A DNA stretch of 64,000 bases, from the NCBI RefSeq assembly GCF_902833045.1, contig NZ_CADFDU010000004.1, positions 186,001 through 250,000 on the forward strand, given 5' to 3'. The notes under the pieces are model-generated. The model was given only the letters and a program-made list of their open reading frames with translations. It was not told where the DNA came from and did not search any database. The translations under genes were made by a program, and so were the position numbers. The DNA comes from Burkholderia sp. BCC0322. GTDB taxonomy: Bacteria > Pseudomonadota > Gammaproteobacteria > Burkholderiales > Burkholderiaceae. How positions within the stretch are numbered: the first letter of the stretch is position 1; every line of letters starts with the position of its first letter. Below are positions 26,526 to 33,923 of this stretch, one piece after another.

Positions 26526-27290
26526 GTGGACCAGTCTCAGGTCTTTCGCGCGATGATGCCCGGGTTGACGAGCGCCAACGGCGCCCGCATCACGGTCGCC
26601 TACCCGTCGTTTCCCCGGCCGCTGCCGCTCGTACGGCTCGACCGTCGCGGCCTCGTGTTCCGGGCTGCCGGCGCCGCGCCGCTCGTCTGCGGGCTGCCGC
26701 GCGCGGCGACACTGCTGGCCGCTGACGAACCACTCTGCTCGCTGCGCCTCGTGATCCGCGACATCACGCCGGCCGACGACGGCCGGCATGACCTGACGAT
26801 GCAGCCGTCCGGCGCCGTCGGCGACGAATTGCTGTGGCATGCGTTGCGCGATCGCGAGCCCTATCGCCGGATTCGACAACCGCTCGCGCCCGTCGACACA
26901 TCCATCGCCGCCGACGGCGAGCCGCACGGGTCGGCCGGCGAAGCCGTGCCGCGCCCGTCACGCAGCACGGCCTTCCGGCTGCCGTGCCACAGTGACGCGC
27001 TGTTCTTTGCCGACTGGCTCGAATATCACTTCGACGAATTGCGTGCGCTGTCGCAACAGCATGGGCCGCAACTGCAGCTCAACCAGCTCGAGCGACAGGT
27101 GGCCGACGACGAGGTCGGTGTGCGCTTCGTCTACGACATCGATGGACACGCAACACGGCACGCGCTGACCGACTGCGCGCGCGAGGCCTGTGCATGGATC
27201 GAGACGGAGATGCGCGACAAGTACGCGTTACCGGTCGCACAGGAGCGCTTCAGCGCATTTGCGGCCCATGCCCGGGCTGGCGGCATGTGA
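26526..27290 (+). CDS. Conserved hypothetical protein downstream of cepI
   Basis: A 254-aa soluble protein; GTG start with AAGGAG 8 nt upstream. No enzymatic motif. I believe it belongs to a Burkholderia family annotated as DUF5594 that keeps this place next to cepI. It has two segments, about 1-110 (beta-rich, Arg/Pro) and 150-250 (helical, FFADWLEYHFDELRALSQQHG). It probably shares the cepI transcript, since no promoter or terminator is seen in the 50-bp gap. Confidence 0.75.
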   Translation: MDQSQVFRAMMPGLTSANGARITVAYPSFPRPLPLVRLDRRGLVFRAAGAAPLVCGLPRAATLLAADEPLCSLRLVIRDITPADDGRHDLTMQPSGAVGDELLWHALRDREPYRRIRQPLAPVDTSIAADGEPHGSAGEAVPRPSRSTAFRLPCHSDALFFADWLEYHFDELRALSQQHGPQLQLNQLERQVADDEVGVRFVYDIDGHATRHALTDCAREACAWIETEMRDKYALPVAQERFSAFAAHARAGGM

Positions 27291-27306
27291 ATGCGACGCC
27301 ACAGGA

Positions 27307-27324
27307 AGTTGTATCGATACAACT
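27307..27324. promoter_or_regulatory. Perfect 18-bp palindrome (operator candidate) upstream of the putative sRNA
   Basis: AGTTGTATCGATACAACT, an uninterrupted palindrome of the kind bound by dimeric GntR-type or similar regulators. It begins 17 bp after the stop of the 26526-27290 gene and ends 5 bp before a -35-like hexamer at 27330. Confidence 0.6.
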
Positions 27325-27329
27325 AGGGC

Positions 27330-27358
27330 TTGCCATGACTCGGGTTTTCCCTTAAATT
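27330..27358 (+). promoter_or_regulatory. Sigma70-like promoter of a putative sRNA
   Basis: TTGCCA at 27330-27335, exact 17-bp spacer, TAAATT at 27353-27358. Transcription would start near 27365, with no coding frame before the terminator at 27395-27421. Confidence 0.55.
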
Positions 27359-27364
27359 TACACC

Positions 27365-27421
27365 TGTCTCCTCCATGTCTCCAAACATGGATTCAGCCCG
27401 CTCAATGTAGCGGGCTTTTTC
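27365..27421 (+). ncRNA. Putative short regulatory RNA (about 57 nt)
   Basis: Between the promoter-like element and a strong terminator lies a hairpin CCATGT / ACATGG (27373-27390) whose 6-nt loop is CTCCAA, preceded by GTCTCCTCC. Both are anti-Shine-Dalgarno-like CUCC motifs exposed as in several sRNAs that block ribosome binding. The terminator hairpin gives the 3' end. Alternative: the hairpin is only the 3' end of the cepI-26526 transcript. Confidence 0.45.
27395..27421 (+). terminator. Intrinsic terminator after the cepI operon / sRNA
   Basis: Stem AGCCCGCT, loop CAATGT, AGCGGGCT, then a run of T. Confidence 0.9.
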
Positions 27422-27463
27422 TTGCCTGCGCGAATTGCGGGGACACATCCCCTTCCGCCCCGC

Positions 27464-27781
27464 CTAACCTGCCGGGCGCACACCAGGCGGCCGCGGCCAG
27501 TAGTGGTGCACCGCAAATATCAGCGCCACCGCCCCGATCATGGCCAGCAGCAGGTACAACCAGCCCTTTTTTGTCGTTGGCAGGTCTGCCAGCGCACTCA
27601 CGTCGCCCGTCAGGGCCATCAACGCGACCATAGCGAGTCCGGCCAGCACCATCGTTCCCTTGGCCACCCATCCAAAGGCAACCTCAAGCGCGCCCGCCCA
27701 TCGCGACTGGCGATAAGGGCCGGTAACCGGCCGACGGAGATCGGGGTTACCCATTTGAGGCCGCTCGTCGGGAATATGCAC
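27464..27781 (-). CDS. Small membrane protein, two predicted helices
   Basis: Up to 105 aa from a GTG at 27781; an ATG at 27754 is an alternative and neither has a good SD. Hydrophobic helices at about 38-58 (GTMVLAGLAMVALMALTG) and 71-92 (KGWLYLLLAMIGAVALIFAV). No recognised family. A host gene by position, ending 43 bp from the facing terminator. Confidence 0.5.
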   Translation of the reverse strand: MHIPDERPQMGNPDLRRPVTGPYRQSRWAGALEVAFGWVAKGTMVLAGLAMVALMALTGDVSALADLPTTKKGWLYLLLAMIGAVALIFAVHHYWPRPPGVRPAG

Positions 27782-28063
27782 GTCGGCCTATCGATCGGCA
27801 GGCCGAGGCAAAAGCAGCACGTCGAAGGTCGTCCGGACCAGCACCCGCTGCAACAGGGTGCGCGCATTTGATCGGAAGCGTCATGTTTTTTCTTTCGCGA
27901 GACGAGGTACGGCGGGTTCGATTCGTTTGGCCGAAAGTTTGGCCAACACGAGCCCATTTCGTTCGATACGATGAGCATGCGCCGAGGCGCGATCCGTTCG
28001 CCCCGCGCAACCCGGATCGGCCGGCTTATCATTGACCGGCCCGCCACTCGCCCCGAGGCCATC

Positions 28064-28450
28064 TTGCACGCCCATCTGCGCATTGCCCGCCCGGTCAGCA
28101 ACCTCGCCCGCACCGAGCGCATGTATCGCGACGCCCTCGACCTGTCCGTTCTTGCGCGCTTTGAAGATCACGACGGCTTTTCCGGCGTGATGCTCGGACG
28201 CGAGGGCCTCGACTATCACTTCGAATTCACGCACTGCCCCGACCATCCGATCGCGCCGTCGCCAACGCCCGAAGACCTGATCGTGTTCTACCTGCCCGAT
28301 CGGCCGGAATGGGAAGCCGCCTGCGCGCGCGCCACGGAACATGGCTTCATGCCGGTGACGTCGTTCAATCCGTACTGGGAAATATCCGGCCAGACTTTCG
28401 AGGATGCCGACGGCTACCGGATCGTGCTGCAGAACGGCACGTGGCGCTGA
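28064..28450 (+). CDS. VOC-superfamily (glyoxalase/bleomycin-resistance fold) protein
   Basis: A 128-aa protein if translation starts at the TTG at 28064, which has GAGG 6 nt upstream and gives the usual VOC N-terminus (HAHLRIARPVSNLARTERMY). The frame extends upstream to 27971 without similarity. Two beta-alpha-beta-beta-beta modules, ending FEDADGYRIVLQNG. The class binds a metal and acts on small molecules; the substrate is unknown. Convergent with the GNAT gene, 21 bp apart. Confidence 0.75.
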   Translation: MHAHLRIARPVSNLARTERMYRDALDLSVLARFEDHDGFSGVMLGREGLDYHFEFTHCPDHPIAPSPTPEDLIVFYLPDRPEWEAACARATEHGFMPVTSFNPYWEISGQTFEDADGYRIVLQNGTWR

Positions 28451-28471
28451 CAGACGAACACGCGTGAGCCG

Positions 28472-29038
28472 TTACGCGCCGGCCAGACCGGCGGCGCGGG
28501 CGGCACACACGACGTGCCGGCGCAGCGCATGCCCTTCCGGCAACGCTGGATGGTCGAAATCGCGTGCAGGCTGATGCTGCATGCCGAGCCGCTGCATCAC
28601 GTGCCGTGATCGCAGGTTGGTGTCGGCCGTCCACGCGAATATCTCGCCGAGCCCGATCCGATCGAACCCGTCGGCCAACGCGGCGGCGGCCGCTTCGGCA
28701 ACGTAGCCGTGCCCCCAGGCGTGACGCGCCTGCCGCCACACGATCTCGACGCACGGCGCCATCGGATGCGTTGCACGCACTTCGCGCGACAGGCCGCACA
28801 CCGCGATCAGCCTCGCATCGGCGCGGCGCTCGACCGCCCACGGGCCGAAACCGTGTGCATCGAAATGCGCGTCGAAGCGCGCGATGACGTCGCTCGCCTC
28901 GTCAACGGACATCGGCCCGCGCGCGAGCCATTCGGCTACAGCCGGATCCGCGTGCATCGCCGACAGCGCACCCGCATCCATCGGCTGCCAGCGACGCAGC
29001 GTCAGCCGTTCGGTTTCGATCTTCGACGGTGTGGACAT
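28472..29038 (-). CDS. GNAT-family N-acetyltransferase (RimJ/RimL type)
   Basis: A 188-aa protein. It starts with the RimJ/L signature TERLTLRRWQPMD and has the acetyl-CoA-binding loop (RQARHAWGHGYVAEAAAAALADGF) and the C-terminal N-x-x-S/R-HVMQRLGM motif. It acetylates an amine of unknown identity. It is the last clear host gene before the prophage region. Confidence 0.85.
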   Translation of the reverse strand: MSTPSKIETERLTLRRWQPMDAGALSAMHADPAVAEWLARGPMSVDEASDVIARFDAHFDAHGFGPWAVERRADARLIAVCGLSREVRATHPMAPCVEIVWRQARHAWGHGYVAEAAAAALADGFDRIGLGEIFAWTADTNLRSRHVMQRLGMQHQPARDFDHPALPEGHALRRHVVCAARAAGLAGA

Positions 29039-29537
29039 GCGGGAGGCGGATCGTTCAGGCGACGTACGTGAGCGCTATCGCAAACCCGAAAGTGGAACGG
29101 ACGAAGGAGAAATCGGGACCGCCGCTTCTGCCGGCGACGATCCGGGGAACAGGAGACGAGAAACGGGCGCTGGCGCGCTCGTGGCGGTTACTCGTTTTCC
29201 TCGAAGAAACAACATTCCATGACACATATGGCCATACCAAAAAACCTACGCTGAAAGCTACGCCCCGATATTTGTAAGCCTCACCGTAGATGTGAAGCTT
29301 TAGCACCATCCCTCCGCTATTTTGGCTTATTAGTGCCAGACGGGTGTTGCCGGGGTCGGAACTTCCAACCAAATCTCCGTCGGCGACATAAAATCAACTA
29401 CGCGATGCGCGTATTCTCGAAGAGGTTACCGTTGCCTGCACTGCTGCAAGGACTGGAGTGGTGAGAGTAGCAAACTTTCGCCGTAACCTCTCCATGCTCT
29501 AATCTGGCTTGTTAGCGAATTTTTTTGCGGAACGAAC
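29039..29537. other. 499-bp host-prophage transition without a clear gene
   Basis: Base composition drops relative to both sides. No tRNA or recognisable attachment site can be identified from one end alone. It holds the long inverted repeat at 29421-29491 and the promoter of the 29538 gene. The left prophage junction probably lies here (inference). Confidence 0.4.
29421..29491. repeat. 9-bp inverted repeat with 53-bp spacer
   Basis: AGAGGTTAC at 29421-29429 and its exact inverse GTAACCTCT at 29483-29491. The interior also has a TTGC...GCAA pairing (29431-29449). It could be a structured RNA or a paired operator ahead of the 29538 gene. Confidence 0.4.
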
Positions 29538-29909
29538 ATGAAGAAATTATCGGGCGCCGAAGTTAACGACATTCAATTGATCCTCTGGCGCAATCGAGAT
29601 CTGATCGATCTCGCGAGTAAGCGAGGAATAGTCGGCTTGGGCATACCCGAAAGTGCGAACTTCACGGCACGACGGAAAGGGCTGCTGGCCTGCGAGTATG
29701 TCGTCGAAAGCGACGGACGGAAAACCGAACGATATGGGCGGTTAACCGAACGCTTTGAAAAAGTGCTTACGCATGTACTCAACGGGCGCCCAGTGCACAC
29801 AATGACTAGCAATGACTGTAGTGCGATCGCTGCAAGGTATTCGGAGTGGCTTGACGTGTTTGGTGTTGCGTGGTCGAACCTTCTTTCAGAGGCTCATTCC
29901 CATGAATGA
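29538..29909 (+). CDS. Hypothetical protein, first gene of two-gene cargo cassette
   Basis: A 123-aa soluble protein, starting MKKLSGAEVNDIQLILWRNR. No motif is recognised. It overlaps the following TIGR02391 gene by 8 nt, so the two are coupled. The lower GC and different codon use from the phage late genes, plus opposite orientation, mark it as cargo. Confidence 0.65.
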   Translation: MKKLSGAEVNDIQLILWRNRDLIDLASKRGIVGLGIPESANFTARRKGLLACEYVVESDGRKTERYGRLTERFEKVLTHVLNGRPVHTMTSNDCSAIAARYSEWLDVFGVAWSNLLSEAHSHE

Positions 29910-30663
29910 GCTTCCGATTGAGATTCCAGATGTCGACGCGTTGCTCGCACTCGAGCCCGAAGAACTCGCCGGCAAAATGCTGCTCCTTTTACGCGCCCGA
30001 GGGGAACACCGGGCCTTCAATGTATGGGCGCTACGCACAGAACAATGGGAGCATCAAATCGCATTGAACGGTCGGCCACAATACCCCGCAAACCGCCGCC
30101 AGGAAATAGACCTGGCGATCGCAGAGGCACTGGCCTGGCTTGAAGCGCAGGCGCTGATCGTCCCCGATGACGGCGTAAACGGCCAGAACGGATTCCGCCA
30201 CCTGAGCCGTCGCGCACGCCGCTTCGAGAACGAGGCTGCATTTGTCAACTACCGCACCGCCCGTCTACTACCGAAAGACTTGCTGCACTCAGCGATCTCA
30301 AATGATGCATGGCTGTCCTTTATGCGCGGCGCCTATCCAACGGCCGTTTTCGAGGCGATGCGTGCCGTCGAAATCGCGGTCCGGACTGCAGCCGAATATC
30401 CCGCAGCCGACCATGGCGTGCCGATGATAAGGAGAGCCTTTGCTCCAAATACAGGTCCACTAGCTGACCATACCAAGGACGTAGGTGAGCAAGAGGCCCT
30501 GTCCGCCCTGTTTGCCGGAGCAATTGGGTCGTACAAAAACCCCCATTCACATCGAAACGTACCGATCGACACGCCGCGCGAAGCCGTCGAAATGATTATG
30601 TTGGCCAGCCACCTGCTGGGCATTGTCGACGCGCGAGCGGCACAGAGACAGGCTGCACAATGA
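29902..30663 (+). CDS. TIGR02391 (Ymh-domain) family protein
   Basis: A 253-aa protein from the ATG at 29902. The C-terminal domain, about residues 125-245, has the Ymh signature: AVFEAMRAVEIAVR, MIRRAFAPNTGPLAD, LFAGAIGSYKNPHSHR and MLASHLLGIVD. The R-x-x-HSHR-like basic motif and helical layout recall HEPN-type domains. Family members are scattered in phages and near defence genes; the activity is not established. The N-terminal 120 residues look like a winged-helix or helical partner domain. Confidence 0.75.
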   Translation: MNELPIEIPDVDALLALEPEELAGKMLLLLRARGEHRAFNVWALRTEQWEHQIALNGRPQYPANRRQEIDLAIAEALAWLEAQALIVPDDGVNGQNGFRHLSRRARRFENEAAFVNYRTARLLPKDLLHSAISNDAWLSFMRGAYPTAVFEAMRAVEIAVRTAAEYPAADHGVPMIRRAFAPNTGPLADHTKDVGEQEALSALFAGAIGSYKNPHSHRNVPIDTPREAVEMIMLASHLLGIVDARAAQRQAAQ

Positions 30664-30790
30664 GCTAGTCGGAAGATATCGAACGGCGCTTCGCGTTCGC
30701 TTCCTGTCGGGGGGACCAGCGACACCCCATTCCCGCCTTATGCAGCAAGCCTCCATGCCGAATTTGGCGTAAATTTGGCGTAACGCGAAA

Positions 30791-31426
30791 TCACTTCGGC
30801 TCGGCCACCATCTCGTCAGCCGGATAGAGTTGCAGCATCGCGCGCGCCGCGTCGACATTGGTCGTGTGCAGCCACTCGTCATAGTCGGCCGGACGCAGGA
30901 TCACGACCGATCGCTTCTCGTCGCCGAGGCGGTGCATGTGCTTCATCACCGGGTGCTCGTCGGCGTTCACCGTCAGCATCGCCATCGCGAGCGTCTCGAC
31001 ACCGTCGGCGCCACGCCACGCACGCCAGATGCCCGCGACGCAGTATGGCCGCCAGTCGCCCACGCCGATCCGATAGCTCACGTGCTTCCCCGTCTCCCAG
31101 TTCGGCTCGTACACCCACTTTACGGGGATCAGGCAGCGCTGGCCGGCGCGCCACGCTGTGCGGTACGCAGGCTTCTCGGCGACTGTCTCCGATCGAGCGT
31201 TGACGGTCATGAACTTCTTGCCGGCAGGCTGAAAAGCCTTCGGCATCATCCCGAAGTTTGCGGCCACAGCTTCGGCGCCCTCACCTGCCGAGCGCACGAT
31301 CGGTGCCAGGTAGTCTGGCCAGATCTCATCCTTCCACGGAGCGCGGCGGTACAGGTCGCTGAACGGCTCGATCCTCAGTTCTCGCAGCTCGAAGTCCTCG
31401 TGCGGTGCGCGGTAATTCGTGCACAT
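30791..31426 (-). CDS. SOS response-associated peptidase (SRAP/YedK family)
   Basis: A 211-aa protein from the ATG at 31426, which has AGGGGAG upstream and places the essential Cys at position 2. SRAP proteins form a thiazolidine crosslink to abasic sites in single-stranded DNA and shield them. Expected residues: C2, N76 (VNARSE), E107 (KWVYEPNW) and H165 (KHMHRLGDE). Longer in-frame upstream sequence would hide Cys2 and is rejected. A LexA box lies 53 bp upstream, shared with the divergent gene. Confidence 0.88.
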   Translation of the reverse strand: MCTNYRAPHEDFELRELRIEPFSDLYRRAPWKDEIWPDYLAPIVRSAGEGAEAVAANFGMMPKAFQPAGKKFMTVNARSETVAEKPAYRTAWRAGQRCLIPVKWVYEPNWETGKHVSYRIGVGDWRPYCVAGIWRAWRGADGVETLAMAMLTVNADEHPVMKHMHRLGDEKRSVVILRPADYDEWLHTTNVDAARAMLQLYPADEMVAEPK

Positions 31427-31478
31427 AGACCGCTCCCCTATTTTCGATCTTGACGGCCCCATCTTACCCCGGGATACA

Positions 31479-31494
31479 CTGTGTTTTTATACAG
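31479..31494. promoter_or_regulatory. LexA box between SRAP and a divergent gene
   Basis: CTGTGTTTTTATACAG, exactly CTGT-N8-ACAG. It lies between the SRAP start (31426, minus) and the GTG at 31505 (plus), so it may control both. Confidence 0.75.
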
Positions 31495-31504
31495 TGGTGA
31501 CGAC

Positions 31505-31972
31505 GTGATCAAGCCGCAGTGGGCTTACATTTGGGAGTACGGGTTCCAAGGCGACAAGAACCGCCTGAGGACCCCGATCGAGCTCACGAAACAAGAATTT
31601 GAATTTTGGATCGATCAGGACGCAAGAGCCGTGTTCCTAGGCACGTGCACGCCGATCGAGGCCACTAGGATCGACCGTAACCGTGTGCCGCTCACAGATC
31701 CACGATTCAAGATGAAGCCGTCGATGCCGGAATTCGACGCTCCGTCGGATGCAGAGCTTCGCGCCCTCTGGCGCGAGTACACTGACCTGCAGGTACGCTG
31801 GCTGATCCTCGAGATTCTGGCTCTGCGGAAATCGCTCGACAGAATTCAGGAATGGTTCGACTACGTCGACAAGAACGTCCAGGATCGAGGGGAGCTCAGT
31901 GGTGGGAATGGGAAGTTCCAAGAGCTACGCCACCTTCTCCGGAAGGAAAAGGGGCGCGCTGGGATGATGTGA
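31505..31972 (+). CDS. Hypothetical phage protein divergent from SRAP
   Basis: A 155-aa soluble protein. The frame opens at 31481, but that start lies inside the LexA box, so the GTG at 31505 is preferred. Aromatic N-terminus (PQWAYIWEYGFQG) and a helical C-terminal half (LQVRWLILEILALRKSLDRIQEWFDYV). No family recognised. Confidence 0.55.
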   Translation: MIKPQWAYIWEYGFQGDKNRLRTPIELTKQEFEFWIDQDARAVFLGTCTPIEATRIDRNRVPLTDPRFKMKPSMPEFDAPSDAELRALWREYTDLQVRWLILEILALRKSLDRIQEWFDYVDKNVQDRGELSGGNGKFQELRHLLRKEKGRAGMM

Positions 31973-31995
31973 GTCGTCGGCGCGCCCCGCAGCCT

Positions 31996-32892
31996 TTACT
32001 TCTTCACAGGCTCAATACCCCAGCACTGAGCCGATCGATCACCCTCCGGGATGGCCGACGGGTTGTATTTGCATTTGTTGATTGTGTCGAGCGCCACCTT
32101 GTACCGATCGACCAGCGGATCAGCGATGCTGGCCAGGTGTGCATCTCGCACCGTCTGGTCGGGCGTGCTGCAGTCGGTGCCCATATGGGATACGTCGGGC
32201 CTGTAAATTCCACCAATGGGCGACACCAATCCCTCGATGCCGGCGCCCTCGATGACCTCGTAAAGCACCTGCGACGTCGGCTTATACGTGTTCACCACCA
32301 CCATACCTTCGTCGTTGACGGTTCGAACCTCTTTTGGCCCCGCACACGACACGATCGGCCGAGCCGCGAAAATGACTCGCCCCTTGAGATATTCGCGTGC
32401 GCCGTACACCTGCAGGTCGCGCTTGAACCGATCAACTTCGGCGCTCCGCAGTGCCGAATCGATGTATCCGGACATATCGTCGAGCTCGAAGTACACCAGA
32501 GCCCATTCGCTGATGTTGGTTTTCGAGTTTGCAATCTCGGCGTCAGTCGGCCCTACGCCACCGTTTTCACTCATGACGATGTCGTGCAGCTTCGAACCGT
32601 TGACGACGCCTGGATAGACCGCGATGTCGGCTCCCCTCGCCTTGAATGCGTTCTGCAGCGCGCTGATCGTCGGCTGTACATCGCCGGCGGAAGCATCTGG
32701 CGCGGACGCGGCACTCGACACATCCGTCGCAGCAGCCATAGCGCGTGCGCGCTGCGTCGATACCAACGGCGCCCCCGAATACGCAAGGCGGATTGCCGGA
32801 CCGGATGCGGAAGGCGTCGACGAATCGTCGCCGCCACCACACGCCGTAAGTGTGAGCCCAGCCAGAACTGCGGAAATCAGCGTTTTTTTCAT
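31996..32892 (-). CDS. Prophage-encoded lipoprotein
   Basis: A 298-aa protein from the ATG at 32892. Type II signal with lipobox LTAC (Cys18), then a Gly/Asp/Ser/Thr-rich tether and a globular domain with several Cys. No enzymatic signature. Placed among cargo genes beyond the lysis cassette, it is a candidate lysogenic-conversion or superinfection-exclusion surface protein (inference). Confidence 0.65.
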   Translation of the reverse strand: MKKTLISAVLAGLTLTACGGGDDSSTPSASGPAIRLAYSGAPLVSTQRARAMAAATDVSSAASAPDASAGDVQPTISALQNAFKARGADIAVYPGVVNGSKLHDIVMSENGGVGPTDAEIANSKTNISEWALVYFELDDMSGYIDSALRSAEVDRFKRDLQVYGAREYLKGRVIFAARPIVSCAGPKEVRTVNDEGMVVVNTYKPTSQVLYEVIEGAGIEGLVSPIGGIYRPDVSHMGTDCSTPDQTVRDAHLASIADPLVDRYKVALDTINKCKYNPSAIPEGDRSAQCWGIEPVKK

Positions 32893-32993
32893 TGTGTTCT
32901 CAGGTCGGAAGTTGTTATATCCCCGGATCATGAATTTTACATACTCATTACAGATTCGGGAAATGGAAAGCCCGCAGCAAGTGCGGACCCAAG

Positions 32994-33785
32994 TTAGAAC
33001 AAGCCGGCCGGCTGCGCCGCGTCATCCCAACTGAAGATGATCAGTTCGCTCCGCTCGACGCTTCGATGCGAGCCGGCCACCGTGTACTGCAGCGGCACCG
33101 TCTCGATGTGAAATCCGTCGAATACGCGACGGATCTGCTCGTGGTCGTTCAGGCTTACTATGGCTCGCCCTTTGATGCGGCGGAGCCTCTCCGCGATCCG
33201 CTCGTACTCAGCGAACGGGAAATCGACACCGTAGCCGCGCGTCTCGAAATACGGCGGATCGAGATAGAACAACGTGTGCGGCCGGTCATAGCGATCGATG
33301 CAATCCGCCCAGTCCAGACGCTCGATATATGCGCTCGCGAGGCGCAAGTGCGCCGCGGATAATTCTTCCTCGATCCGCAGCAAGTTCAGACCCGGCGGCG
33401 CAGTGGTAGCCGTGCCGAACGTCTGCCCGTGGACAATCCCGCCAAAGCAGTTTTTCTGCAGATAGTAGAACCGCGCCGCACGCTGGATGTCGGTGAGCGT
33501 TTCCGGCGCCGTCTGCTTCAGCCACTCGAACACCTGCCGACTGGTGAGCGCCCATTTGAACTGCCGCACGAATTCCTCGAGGTGATGCTGAACGACGCGA
33601 TACAGGTTGATCAGTTCGCCGTTAACGTCGTTGATCACCTCGACCTTTGCCGGCGGCCGCATGAAATACAACGCAGCGCCGCCCGCGAACACTTCAACGT
33701 AGCAGTCGTGCGCCGGAAAGCGCGGAATGAGATGGTCTGCAAGGCGCCGCTTGCCGCCGATCCACGGAATAATCGGATTTGCCAT
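32994..33785 (-). CDS. DNA adenine N6-methyltransferase (Dam family)
   Basis: A 263-aa class D12 methyltransferase with N-terminal PIIPWIGGKRRL, AdoMet motif EVFAGGAALYF (about residues 30-40), and the catalytic motif IV YLDPPYFET in the C-terminal third. No endonuclease partner is nearby, so it is a solitary enzyme, likely protecting phage DNA or altering regulation. Target not deducible from sequence. Confidence 0.9.
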   Translation of the reverse strand: MANPIIPWIGGKRRLADHLIPRFPAHDCYVEVFAGGAALYFMRPPAKVEVINDVNGELINLYRVVQHHLEEFVRQFKWALTSRQVFEWLKQTAPETLTDIQRAARFYYLQKNCFGGIVHGQTFGTATTAPPGLNLLRIEEELSAAHLRLASAYIERLDWADCIDRYDRPHTLFYLDPPYFETRGYGVDFPFAEYERIAERLRRIKGRAIVSLNDHEQIRRVFDGFHIETVPLQYTVAGSHRSVERSELIIFSWDDAAQPAGLF

Positions 33786-33874
33786 TGTGAAAGCCGTATT
33801 TGAACTTGGTGTAGAATCCGGCCCGCCTACGTAGGTATGCAGGGCCTTGGCTGATTCACTGGCACAGACAGTGG

Positions 33875-33916
33875 AAAAGCGACCGAGGGGCGTGTTACCG
33901 CACGCCCCTCGGTCGC
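33875..33916 (-). terminator. Strong intrinsic terminator at the end of the late operon
   Basis: Perfect 16-bp stem GCGACCGAGGGGCGTG with loop TTACCG (33879-33916), followed by TTTT on the minus strand, 8 bp after the Rz stop. Confidence 0.9.
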
Positions 33917-33923
33917 CCTGTTT

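Noticed and set aside
31427-31462. Longer N-terminus of the SRAP protein
   Set aside because: The catalytic Cys must be exposed at position 2 after Met removal.
33786-33878. Small ORF or tRNA between Dam and Rz
   Set aside because: No start/SD pair and no cloverleaf; only promoter and terminator sequence is apparent.
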